Shown: positions 42,788 through 53,331, numbered from the stretch's first letter. The stretch: 64,000 bases of DNA from Cordylochernes scorpioides (GCA_030710605.1 CP092865.1:142566682-142630681), one strand, 5' to 3'. Numbers and translations: made by a program. Notes: a model not told the origin generated them from the letters alone.

Positions 42788-44905
42788 TTAGAGGTTTAGC
42801 CTGTCTGGCGGCTTTATCACACGTCCACTCCTGGTCTTTACTGGTTCCGGTGATCTCTGGAATGTCCTCGGTTCACAATCACCAGTAGTGTTGTCCTCAG
42901 TAGGTGTGAAGCACTGACTCATCTCAGGAGACTCCATCTCTTCATCTTCCATGCCAATCTTTTCACCCTGTTGGTTTGGTAGTAGGTGGAATCTATTTCT
43001 TCCTAAAATTCCTTTTGGAGAGTTGACTATATAAGATCTTGGACTTCCAGCGTCTTGGTAGATTGGGGTCAAAAAGTGTTAGTGTTGGAGAAGTTGAAAG
43101 AAGTTTCTTCACTTTTTCAAATGCTTCCTCCTGAGCACTATCCCATCTCCAATCATTTCTCTTTACTAGGAGTTGATTAAGTGGGTAGTGGATAGTCGAA
43201 AGGTCCTGTATAAATTTACCTGTGAAGTTCACCATTCCCAGGAATCTGCGCAATTCAGAAATGCTTGAAGGTGATGGAAACTCCCTGATGGCCTGGACTT
43301 TGTTTGGATCAGGTAGCACTCCTCTTTCTGTAATCAGGTGACCAAGAAATTTGATTTCCTTGATTGAGAAGATGCATTTCTGTCCTGAATCTTGAAGTTT
43401 CCTAAGGACGCATCTTAACCTTTCATCATGTTCTTCTTGTGTAGCTCCCCAAATCACAATGTAGTCCATGTGACAATTTACTCCAGATTGGCTCTCCAGT
43501 AGATTGCTCATCTTTCTCTGGAATACCTCAGGTGCAGAAGAAATTCCGAAGGGTAGCCGTTTGAATCTGTATCTGCCAAATGGGGTCAGAAAGGTTGTAA
43601 GGCTAGATGATTCCTCTGACAGGGGTATCTGCCAAAACCCACTGTTGGCATCCAGTCTTGAAAACAATTTAGCTCCTCCCATTTGTGACAAGGTATATTC
43701 CACTGATGGAATTGGATAATGTTCTCTTCTAACAAACTTGTTTAGAGCTGTCAGATCTACACAAATCCTTAGATCATTAGAAGACGGTTTGGGCACAATG
43801 ACCATTGGAGCACACCAATCCGTTGGTCGCTCAACTTTTTCAATTACTCCTTTTTCAACCATTTGATCAAGTTGTTCTTTTGTTCTATTCAAAAGTGGAA
43901 TGGGTATTCTTCTGGGAGTATATATAGCATGAGGCTGTGATTCTTCCTTCAATTTAATTGTGTATCTCCCTTGGAGTGTTCCGAGTTCTGTGAAAAGCTT
44001 TGGATATTCTTCAAAAGGATTAAGCGAATTCCTTTTCTCAATTGACTGAAGTCTTTTGATTAGGTTTAGAGATTCACTGGCTTTTCTGCTCAAGAGTGGT
44101 TGCATTAGTTGAGGAACAACAAATATTTCTCCTGGGATGCTTCTCCCATCTTTTTCTATCAAAGCTGTGAATTTTCCCATTACATGCAATTTAACCTGTC
44201 TAGGTCCTAAAAGTTGAATATCAGGTTTGCATAACTTCTTGTGAGCAAAATTTTTAAAATAAATCTCTTGGGGTATTATATTTACATCCGATCCTGTATC
44301 CATTTTAAAAAGCATTTTAATATTATTTACTTTTAAATAAACCTTCCAATCATTTGAGTTTTGTCCATTCTCATAGATATTACCAACAAAATGGTAGTCA
44401 TCACCTTGGGTGACTTGTCCTACTGTCTTATTGTAGCACACCTTTGCAAAATGTCCTACCTTTTTACATTTATGGCATTTAACTTCTTTTGCTGGGCAGT
44501 CTTTATATGGATGGAATTTTGAAGCACCACCACATCTTATACATCAAGATTTTTCAGGCTTGCTCCACTTCTGAAATTTACTTTTCTTTGAAGCGTCTCT
44601 TTTCCCAAATGTAGAATTGAACCTTCTTAATGGTAACTTTTTTTCATAGACTTGGTTTACATTGGCAGCCTGTGTTGTTGTTGACTGAAGAATAGTCTGT
44701 TGTTGCTTCACACATTCTGTCTGGCAAGCAGCTTGGATAGCCCTTTCCAAGGTCAAGTTAGGCTCTAGTTGCAACTTCTCTGAAAGTTGCAGATTTTTTA
44801 CTCCTACAACTATTCTATCTCTAATCATTTCTTCTTTCAGAGATCCATAGTTACAATTTTCCGCCATTTTGTGAAGTACTCTTATGTATTCCTCGACATG
44901 ATAAT
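42788..44905 (-). pseudogene. Ty3/Gypsy gag-pol remnant with a large internal deletion
   Basis: In minus order: the end of gag (44544-44905, truncated at its start), ending in TGA 44544-44546; in the same frame zinc knuckles (CIRCGGASKFHPYKDC, CHKCKKVGHFAKVC); protease (FKMDTGSDVNII); RT with RLDANSGFWQI and the catalytic box mutated to HMDYIVIWG (second Asp replaced by Tyr); thumb and start of RNase H (TLTLFDPNLP). The sequence then jumps directly to the Pol C-terminal tail (SPKGILGRNRFHLLP ... GRVIKPPDRLNL, stop 42788) in another frame. Most of RNase H and all of integrase are deleted. Confidence 0.85.
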
Positions 44906-44913
44906 TTTAAGTG

Positions 44914-44961
44914 TATTTTTACTTCAAGTAATTCAAAATAAAATCTACTTGAAAGGTAAAT
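44914..44961. repeat. 48-bp direct repeat, left copy
   Basis: Identical to 51845-51892 over 48 bases (starts TATTTTTACTTCAAGTAATT, ends GAAAGGTAAAT), with looser similarity just upstream (ATAATTTTA). It holds the near-palindrome TTACTTCAAGTAA and an AATAAA. The two copies bracket 6.9 kb of Ty3 remnants and foldback repeats. Confidence 0.8.
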
Positions 44962-45098
44962 AATTATCGTTACTTTTTCACGACTGCACCTCTTTTCAAC
45001 AACAAAACACAAAAATAATTCTAATCTTAATATAAGTCGACAAGATTTACCTAATTTTTATTAAATTTTATATCAATTTATTTGGAATTTGTGAAATA

Positions 45099-46112
45099 AT
45101 GGCAAAAGCAAAAAGAGAAAAAGATGTTGAATTTGCTTATCAAGCGATGCCGTCTTTTGTAAAATACAATAATAATTTGAATATTAAAACTTGGATTATT
45201 AATTTTGAAAGAAAAAGTGATTCTTATGGGTTTAATAATAGTTGGAAGGTACTTCATTTATCGGATTACTTACAGGATGAGGCTTTAACATATTACTTAG
45301 AAAGCCTTTGCCATATTGAGGACTGGAATAAACTCAAAGAAAACTTTATAACCAGATTCCAGAAAACCAAACTTACACCATTGGTTGAAATGATGAAAAT
45401 CATACAAGAAGAAAATGAAACAGTCACCCAATATTATCACCGAAAAATGCAGCTGATCAACAGTGTAGAATTAAACCTCACCTCCATAATAGAATTATTA
45501 AATTAGGGAATAAAGAAAAAATTCAAACCCTATTTAGCTACCATAGACTCCATACAACCCTCAGAATGGCTATTAATGGCCACTAAAATAGAAAAAAGTC
45601 TAGAAGAACCCCAACAACCCTCTACCAGTACAAGAAATAGTCAATCTACTGCAGTAAAATTTAACCCCAACTACTCCCAAACTAAGAAATTCCAACCATT
45701 CCCAAGGACAGCAGCAGCAACTCACCACCAGCAAGAAACCCACAAAACCATAAACCTACCCCCATATCCCTGCAAGATATGTACTATAAACCAGATACAT
45801 TTTCACAGGAACTGCACACTGAAAAAGAATACTACCCCAAAGCCCATAAGCCCAGGTAGAACATTATTATTATTCTCTGTTATTATAAGTCAAATATCTT
45901 TACCATGTGTACTTGATACTGCATCATCCATATCTATTATCCCTTTAAAATACTTAAACCATATTTATTATAAAATATTAGATAATTCCCCAAAAGACAA
46001 AATAGGTCAGGTAGAAGGATTTAGCTATCCATTATGCAAAATATTAGTTAGGCTTAGCTTAGGTAAAATTACAAAGTATCAAGAAATGTTTGTTTTTGTG
46101 ATACTCCAATAG
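45099..46112 (+). pseudogene. Ty3-type element X: gag and protease remnant
   Basis: The frame from ATG 45099 (MAKAKREKDVEFAYQAM) has a retrotransposon gag core (IKTWIINFERKSDSYGF, HLSDYLQDEALTYYL, FQKTKLTPLVEM) to TAG at 45504. It resumes in another frame with a zinc knuckle (YPCKICTINQIHFHRNC) and a protease-like motif LPCVLDTASSISIIP, where Gly of DTG is Ala. It then decays by 46200. The matching C-terminal end of X appears after an insertion, at 47925-48290. Confidence 0.7.
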
Positions 46113-46560
46113 AATATCTTATTTTAGATTTACCAACATTTTATAAATTTAGATTACAAATAGATTTCTCAAAAAACCTTCTTTTTCAAAATTATAAATT
46201 ATTGTACTCCTTTAATCCAAAAACTGATGACCAAAAGTCATATGCTACTACCCTATGTATTCCAGACCCATACTATGTTAAAAATTCATCTCTTCTAAAT
46301 ATTGTTAAGAAGAGTTTGAAAGTACATTTTATTTTATCCATTATTGTAAATTTGCCTAACCTAATTTGCATTTATGCTTTTGATTTTCTTTGTTCGCCTG
46401 TTTTACATGTTTTCTTATTTTTTCACCATTATAAATACCATCTTAACAATCATTAGATTAGATTTTTCCTCGACTTGTCCAGTGGACGGTTGTAAAATAA
46501 ACAAATAAACATCTATTTCCTGCTGTCTCCATGTTTCCTCGTGGCACCCCAGAACATCAT
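46113..46560. other. decayed interior of element X and boundary with element Y
   Basis: Short coding-like scraps (DLPTFYKFRLQIDF) then AT-rich sequence. Around 46478-46540, TGTCCAGTGGACGG... is probably the start of inserted element Y. Confidence 0.4.
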
Positions 46561-47157
46561 CGCAACACTGGTGGAGATGCTGATCCTACCATCAAAAATG
46601 AAGATAACTTTAGAAGAAGCCATCGTCTATGAGGACAACCTCCAATGAGATCCTTCAGTGCCTCTCCAACAAGACGCGCCATTGTGAATCAAGATGACGC
46701 TACACCTTGGAACAACATTTTCTTCTGCCAGCCACCACCTCCAAGTCTGGAAGTATTTGGCGGATACTCAGACGAAGATCCTTCAGAATGGCTGGAAGAA
46801 ATCGAGTTGTTAGCAAGACAACAATGATGGCCAGACGATGTCATGCTGGACGGACCTGCGAAGAAATGGGCAAAACTCAACAGCCCTCACATCTTTTCGG
46901 CCTGGAGTGTATTCAAAAAGGCACTCCTGAGAGATTTCAGGAGGGCAGATACTGCCAAATTTAAATTAATAATGGACCTGCAAAACAGAATCCAGCAACC
47001 CAATGAGTCAACTCTGCGTTACGCCGAGGATGTCCTCAACCTCTGTAGCAAGGTCAACCCCAAAATAACAACGGATGATAAATTATACTACATGAAGACT
47101 GGTCTAAACAAATATCTGTCACTCATTATGATGATAACACATATTGAGGACCCATAA
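46561..47157 (+). pseudogene. Ty3-type element Y: gag remnant
   Basis: FGGYSDEDPSEWLEEIELLARQQ (given here as FGGYSDEDPSEWLEEIE) to a TGA at 46825, then DGPAKKWAKLNSPHIFSAW, FKKALLRDF and LMDLQNRIQQPNESTLRYAE. This is a typical retrotransposon gag (PF03732-like) arrangement. It ends at TAA 47155, where the sequence jumps to RT. Confidence 0.7.
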
Positions 47158-47335
47158 ATGGAAAATCTGCTTGTGCTACCTTGACGATGTGATAGTTTTC
47201 TCTGAAGATCTACCATCGGATTTGACAAGATTGAAGACCATTTTGGGATGCTTAAGAAAAGCAGGATTGACACTCAATCTTTCAAAATGCAGATTCGCTT
47301 ATGAAGAGCTACGGAGAAAACTTCACCAAACATAA
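47158..47335 (+). pseudogene. Ty3-type element Y: RT palm fragment
   Basis: CLCYLDDVIVFSEDLPSDL (canonical YLDD catalytic box) and KAGLTLNLSKCRFAYEEL, about 55 residues of the RT palm. The rest of RT and RNase H is deleted on both sides. Confidence 0.75.
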
Positions 47336-47915
47336 CGGAAAAATTTATAAAAATAATCCTACCCCAACAGGCAACCCGTGGTTATTGGTCATCCCAAAGA
47401 CCAAACAACTAGAACTCTTGGAACAGATGCATGATCATCCTACATCGGGCCACATGGGTATAAAAAGAACATACAGCCAAATAAAAGAAATATTTTTGGC
47501 CTTCAATGTTCAAAACAGTGGAGAAATATGTTTCCAGTTGCCCTGAATGTGTTTCGTAAGACCCCATCCCAACAACCATCGGGACAATTGCAACCGATAC
47601 CACCAGCGTCTAGACCGTTCGAACGAATAGGAATAGACCTTTTGGGTAGATTTCCCAAGTCCATCAACGGAAATAGGTGGATCGTTGTTTGCACAGACTA
47701 TTACTCAAGGCATGTTGAAACAGCGGCGCTACCTCGAGGAACTGCCACAGAAATTGCTGTTTTTTTCTTGAAAAGAATAGTACTAAGACATGGAGCACCG
47801 AAAATTTCAATTTCTGACCGCGGGAGTTCTTTCTTGAGCAAACTACTCACACAAGTTTTGAAAATTTGCATTACGATACTTAAGAAAACGACAAGTTACC
47901 ATCCACAGACAATCA
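47325..47915 (+). pseudogene. Ty3-type element Y: integrase fragment
   Basis: The zinc-binding part (LLEQMHDHPTSGHMGIKRTY, then CPEC after a frameshift near 47500) is followed by the core with GIDLLGRFPKS and SISDRGSSF. It breaks off at TSYHPQT just before the position of the catalytic Glu, where sequence of element X resumes. Confidence 0.75.
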
Positions 47916-47919
47916 CATA

Positions 47920-48290
47920 TATATCACAAAGATATATAGGCCCATTTAAAATTTTAAAACAACTTTCTCCAGTTACATATGAAATAAATAAACCCAATTT
48001 ACCTCAAAGAAAACAAACATAAATTATACACTCTAATAAACTTAAATTATTTTACCCAGAATCAGATTTTTTACTTCAAAATAGCACTAATTTAGAAAAT
48101 GACTTAATAGTAAACCAAAATTCTAACACAAAGTTAATAGATATTGATGATAAACCATGTTTTTTACAGGAAGGTCATATTTTGGATATGGACAATGAAG
48201 AACAAATATCAACCCCAATTCTTTTGCCTACACACATAACTTTTAATGTCACTTCAAATATATTATCATTTAATTACTCAACCATTTAAA
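47920..48290 (+). pseudogene. Ty3-type element X: Pol C-terminal remnant
   Basis: RYIGPFKILKQLSPVTYEI is the chromodomain/SH3-like C-terminal region of Ty3/Gypsy integrases. Then KLKLFYPESD and an acidic tail (DIDDKPCFLQEGHILDMD) end at TAA near 48290. Assigned to X on AT-rich codon use, which resembles 45099-46112 and not the GC-richer Y. Confidence 0.55.
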
Positions 48291-48350
48291 AAATACTTTT
48301 ATATATTATTTCACATACATTTAAATGTTTATATTTTAGGAAAAAACTCA

Positions 48351-48527
48351 TCTACTTATATATTTGCCTTATTCTGTCTGTTTGTCTGAAGCTCACGGAT
48401 GGGATTTTTCATAACCATCGGTGGTTCAGTGGTAGAATGCTCGCCTGCCACGCGGGCGGCCCGGGTTCGATTCCCGGCCGATGCATTTTTTTTTTTTTTA
48501 CAATTTTTAAAACTCATTTATATATTA
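48351..48527 (+). repeat. tRNA-Gly cassette 1
   Basis: Unit beginning TCTACTTATATATTTGCC, then TTATTCTGTCTGTTTGTCTG, a tRNA-Gly-like gene, a run of T, and ACAATTTTTAAAACTCATTT...TATTA. It occurs three times here (48351-48527 plus, 48859-49037 minus, 49141-49329 plus) and in decayed form near 30.46 and 31.02 kb. Confidence 0.8.
48415..48485 (+). tRNA. tRNA-Gly(GCC)-like gene 1
   Basis: 71 nt with all arms, anticodon GCC at 48447-48449 and A- and B-box promoter elements (TGGTTCAGTGG, GGTTCGATTCC). The only visible deviation from an insect-type tRNA-Gly(GCC) is C for G at position 1, which breaks the first acceptor pair. It is followed by at least 12 T, a Pol III terminator. Because it is embedded in a repeat, it may be a transcribed repeat component and not a working tRNA. 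Confidence 0.6.
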
Positions 48528-48757
48528 CTAGACGAATGGCCCGGGCAACGCCCGGGTTTTACCCGAGTGCGTATATATTTTAAAAAAGTTTTAATTCAAA
48601 TACTATTCGTTACAATTATAAATTGACGCCATGGATGTCACTCTTGTGAAACGTCCCGTTCCAAACTGTGTGTTTTTAAAATGTTTTAATTAAAATACTA
48701 TTCGTTACAATTATAAATTGGCGCCGTGGATGTCTCTCTTTATACAATTATTATATA

Positions 48758-49138
48758 CGAATGACCCGGGCAACGCCCGGGTTTTACCCGATTAAATGCT
48801 TTTATTCAAATACTATTCGTTACAATTATAAATTGGCGCCGTGGATGTCATTCTTGTATAATATATAAATGAGTTTTAAAAATTGTAAAAAAAAAAAAAA
48901 AATGCATCGGCCGGGAATCGAACCCGGGCCGCCCGCGTGGCAGGCGAGCATTCTACCACTGAACCACCGATGGCTATGAAAAATCCCATCTGTGAGCTTC
49001 AGACAAACAGACAGAATAAGGCAAATATATAAGTAGATACAAGAATGACATCCACGGCGCCAATTTATAAGTGTAACGAATAGTATTTGAATAAAAGCAT
49101 TTAATCGGGTAAAACCCGGGCGTTGCCCGAGTCATTCG
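48758..49138. mobile_element. small foldback element carrying tRNA-Gly cassette 2
   Basis: 381 bp flanked by TA. Left arm 48758-48858 (CGAATGACCCGGGCAACGCC...GTCATTCTTGTA) and right arm 49038-49138 are inverted copies; the tRNA-Gly cassette 48859-49037 fills the loop. A solitary further arm lies at 49330-49429 after cassette 3. Confidence 0.7.
48903..48973 (-). tRNA. tRNA-Gly(GCC)-like gene 2
   Basis: 71 nt on minus, same sequence as gene 1 including the C at position 1, followed by a longer T run (A run on plus, about 17). Lies in the loop of the small foldback. Confidence 0.6.
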
Positions 49139-49140
49139 TA

Positions 49141-49329
49141 TCTACTTATATATTTGCCTTATTCTGTCTGTTTGTTTGTCTGTCTGAAGTTCACGGATGG
49201 GATTTTTCATAACCATCGGTGGTTCAGTGGTAGAATGCTCGCCTGCCACGCGGGCGGCCCGGGTTCGATTCCCGGCCGAGGCATTTTTTTTTTTTTTTTT
49301 ACAATTTTTAAAACTCATTTATATATTAT
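49141..49329 (+). repeat. tRNA-Gly cassette 3
   Basis: As cassette 1 but with an extra TTTGTCTG in the GTCTGTTTG region; abuts a right-hand foldback arm at 49330. Confidence 0.75.
49213..49283 (+). tRNA. tRNA-Gly(GCC)-like gene 3
   Basis: 71 nt; shares C1 with the other two and has an additional acceptor change (CCGAGGC for CCGATGC), so two acceptor pairs are lost. Followed by about 18 T. Least likely of the three to be functional. Confidence 0.55.
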
Positions 49330-49435
49330 ACAAGAATGACATCCACGGCGCCAATTTATAATTGTAACGAATAGTATTTGAATAAAAGCATTTAATCGGG
49401 TAAAACCCGGGCGTTGCCCGGGTCATTCGTATATA

Positions 49436-50730
49436 CAGTAAAACCCCGCTATAACGAACCCTGGATATAACGAACCTTCCCTTATAACGAACCCACGCCG
49501 ATTCCCAATTCCATTCCATTGAAAATACCATCGTTATAACGAACTTTTCGATTTTTAGAATAACGAACTACCCCTATAACGAACCTATTTCGGGTCCCAA
49601 AATGATAAAATCTATTAAAAATACTATGCTTATAACGAACTTAGAATTGTAATTAAAAAAAAAATTAAAAATAAAATTTTGAGCATGTTTAAAGCTCGCG
49701 GATCGCGATTTCAAAACAATAAATTTAGCGGCATTGTTTGTTTGATTTTTGCACTTTATTTTTGCTGTATGTTGTATAAATTTTTACACATTATACTTTT
49801 TATTAATTAGAATATCTTTGCATCCATTAAATTTGAAATATAAAAAATGCAAATGGCTTCCAAAATGAAGAAAACAAAGGCATTTTAAAAACAAAAGCAT
49901 TATTTCTTTAAATAAAAAAAAGGCCATTTTCAGAACTTTTCAAAGTGAAACAACATAGACAAAATGTTAAGAACATATTAAAATAAGAGAATACAACTTT
50001 TCTATTATAAAAGATAAAATATAAAGTTATTAAAAATTGTTACAAAGAGGAATCAACTTCAACTTTTGCCGCGATCGCGATGTACGTTTTAGGGCTAAAA
50101 AAAAAAAAGTCCAAATAAACGGTCCCGTGATGAAACAAAAATTATTTTTATGCCATTAACTATGGTGATTTTAAAGTCAGCAATGTTTTGCATGGCAGGT
50201 TAAAAAAAAAAAAACGAAATCTAGACCTAGAAGAATATGGGGAAACATGAAATGGAAGAAAAACACTAACTTTATTTGAATGGTGCAATGCTTGGAAGAA
50301 TGCTTTGAAACAACAAGGTATTAGAGCCATTTTTTCAAGTAAAAATTGTATTATATAATGTGATAATGATGTTTTAAAATCATTTCATATCTTCGAATAT
50401 ATATTTAATAAAACTTTGCCTAGGATTTGTCTTGATTTTTAACTTAGACATAGAGGTACATGTATGTTAATCATAAGAAGAACCTATTATCTAATGATTT
50501 CTATTATTATTCAGTATTAATATAAGGAAATTAGTCAATTAAGGGAATTAAAATAAAGTGACCACTATTAAGAGGCAGCCTCTACTTGTGTGTATGGCTG
50601 TTTTTTAATTATACGGTCTAAAATTTTTGAAAAGTAAAAAAAAATAGCCAAACCGTGGCTATAGTGAACCGTGGCTATAGTGAACCAAAAGCTCTGTCCC
50701 ATTGGGGTTCACTATAGAGGGGTTTTACTG
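49436..50730 (+). mobile_element. Tigger-like non-autonomous element, copy 3
   Basis: 1,295 bp flanked by TA (49434-49435 and 50731-50732). Close match to copy 1 (37509-38792) along its full length, with small indels in A and T runs. Inserted inside the 48531-51258 foldback. Confidence 0.85.
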
Positions 50731-51261
50731 TAATAATTGTATAAACGAATGCAAGACAAAATCACCGCGAACGTTTCTTTTTTTTTAAGGCAATTTCTTT
50801 TTAAGGCAATTATCGTTATTTATCGTTAATTTTTGTTTCGATTTTATTGAAAAAAAAAAACGATATGGTGCCTTTAAAAAATGATCTTTATTACTATGCA
50901 GTTTTCTATTTAGTCAATATACCTAAGTTCATGTTGCAAACGTAATTATCTCTATCGATTTAGTAGGTGAAATGCAAAAAAAAAAAATTGACATGATGAA
51001 ATCTTTATGAAAATTCGCATTTTTATTTTTATATTTTCAAGACACACACACAGAGACATCCACGGCGCCAATTTATAATTGTAACGAATAGTATTTTAAT
51101 TAAAACATTTTAAAAACACACAGTTTGGAACGGGACGTTTCACAAGAGTGACATCCATGGCGCCAATTTATAATTGTAACGAATAGTATTTGAATTAAAA
51201 CGTTTTTAAAATATATAGGCACTCGGGTAAAACCCGGGCGTTGCCCGGGCCATTCGTCTAG

Positions 51262-52640
51262 TTTTAAATTATATTTGTGTAAAAATAAACATTTCTACTG
51301 CCATTTAATATTTTGAAATACAGCAGGCATAATGACATAATTACTCATATTTTAAATACCTTTTTTGCCTTCATATAAATTTGTATATCAATCTATCATT
51401 ATTGTTTCTTATATATAGTTTTATTTTAATTTCATAATTATATACATTATTTATAAACAAACTTTCTTTTGTTTATTTTGAAAAAATATGGACATTGATA
51501 TTTATTGTTTAATTTGTAATTATTTCTATAGACATTATGATTTCGTTTAATTAATTATTTTTGTAATAGCCATTTTTATTTTCAAATTTTAACTTTTTCA
51601 AAATCTTTTTCACAGGGGGAAAATATTATATAATCTAAAATACAATTGTTTTATTTTTTTAAAAACATATATTTTATTTTCATTCATTGACTGTTTTACA
51701 TATTTTTGACCATAAATTCAAAACATACCACTTAATTATTATTGTTGTAAATATGTATAGTTAACCATACCTTTTTAAATTAAAATCACGATTATAGAAT
51801 TCATTGTATAAATTCTATATTGCAGTGATAAATAATTTTATGTCTATTTTTACTTCAAGTAATTCAAAATAAAATCTACTTGAAAGGTAAATTTATATAT
51901 TTATATATAACATATCACAAATCTTTAATTTAATAAAAAAATCTATTTCAGAATAAATTAAAATTTTGATCATTTGGGAAAATAAATGCTTAATTGACAA
52001 AATGACACCACACCACTCAAAGGGTTAAAGATACTTGGTAAAGCACAAAATTTGAATTATAGATTATAATCAAAGGGTAATATCCAAATTTTGACATTTG
52101 TTGGTAGTTTTGATAACTGTGTTGTTAAGATCATTAGAAAAGTATTCAAATGATTTTAGTACTTTGATGATAGTAATGCTATTTCTGATCATTTTCAAAC
52201 ACATTTCAATAATTTGATAAGGCATAATTTAGATCATAGGTTAGAAATACAAGACCAAATAAATAATTAGTGTGTGATGTTTTGGTCACAGTGTTGCTAC
52301 CATCAGACGAAAGACAATGAGAAAAATATCACAACATGCTTTTAATTTTATTTGTATTTAATCTTATTACCTTGTTTTTCTAATCTATAATCCAAATTAT
52401 GCCTTTTTCATTTTTGATAGAAATCAATGGACTTGATACAGCTAACATGATGCAGCTATAGAGTCATAATCATTTTCTGACTCAAAATAACTATTTTGGA
52501 ATTGAGTTTGGTTAATTTCAATTTTTCTTAGCTAAAAATGATACAAATATCTCTTCCAGATTTTTCTCTATTTCCTGTTAAAATTTCAGCCAGATTAGGT
52601 CCATATTGAGGATTTGTATAGCGGACATACATACATCCTT
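51262..52640. other. AT-rich noncoding DNA
   Basis: No gene. Contains the right copy of the 48-bp direct repeat (51845-51892). Confidence 0.4.
51845..51892. repeat. 48-bp direct repeat, right copy
   Basis: Partner of 44914-44961 (see there). Confidence 0.8.
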
Positions 52641-53100
52641 CCTTCCTTATATCTATAAAAATGAAATCCAAAATAAATGTTTGTTATCGCGTTGCGCAAA
52701 ATCTACAGAATCAATCATTATGAAATTTGGATATAGGTAGCTGAAGATTTCATATAACATATAGGCTATTAAAAAAACTAAAAAGGTTAATGTGCTTTTT
52801 AAAAAAAAATGTAAAACCAAAAAGCGTTAGTTCCAGCCTTTTACCGCTTGGCGCAGCACTGGTCGCGACGATAAATGAATTTGATTGGTTAATAATTTAC
52901 ACGTAGTTTGTTTACACAATAAATGCATTTAAAAGGTAAGATCATCCAATCGCTGTGAAACTTTAGGAAGTTATTTACTATACTAATGGGAAGGTTTCTG
53001 GTTTGAATTTGATTTGAAATAAACATTTGTTGCAATTTAATTTGCAAATTTTCTACTTTCACTCACAAGCAGCGCCTCTAGCGGCATCTGGTGAAATTAC
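52641..53100. repeat. unclassified repeat, possibly Helitron-like
   Basis: Starts TCCTTATATCTATAAAAATG, similar to the 5' ends of many arthropod Helitrons (TC followed by TATATAAAAATGAA-type sequence). It ends with GCAGCGCCTCTAGCGGC, a box also found (inverted) at 30.24 and 30.87 kb. No coding frame and no CTAG-type hairpin end was confirmed. Confidence 0.3.
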
Positions 53101-53331
53101 ATTTATAAATTCTAAAAATGCTAAATTGTGTTCCAAGTATAATTAATTTAATCTTTAATTTGAGGATTTAGTAATATAATATTCCAATGACGGAAAAAAT
53201 CTTGGCATTTAAATATTAATATATATTTGAAGAAAATATCATATTTAAAATTTAACAAATGTTTAAAAAAAATTATGCTTCAAAAATATATTTAAACGTA
53301 TATAACAATATTTATATACGTTTATAATCTA

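Larger units (their letters stand above)
48531..51258. mobile_element. foldback element with about 216-bp inverted arms
   Basis: Left arm 48531 to about 48746 and right arm about 51045-51258 are inverted copies of each other with only a few differences. Ends read GACGAATGGCCCGGGCAACG and its complement, with TA on each side (48529-48530 and 51259-51260). Each arm holds two copies of ATACTATTCGTTACAATTAT...GGATGTC. The interior contains a smaller foldback (48758-49138), two tRNA-Gly cassettes and Tigger-like copy 3. No transposase gene is present. Confidence 0.75.

Noticed and set aside
48415-49283. Three ordinary nuclear tRNA-Gly genes in a cluster
   Set aside because: All share the same acceptor change at position 1 and identical cassette flanks in both orientations, so they are copies of a repeat.
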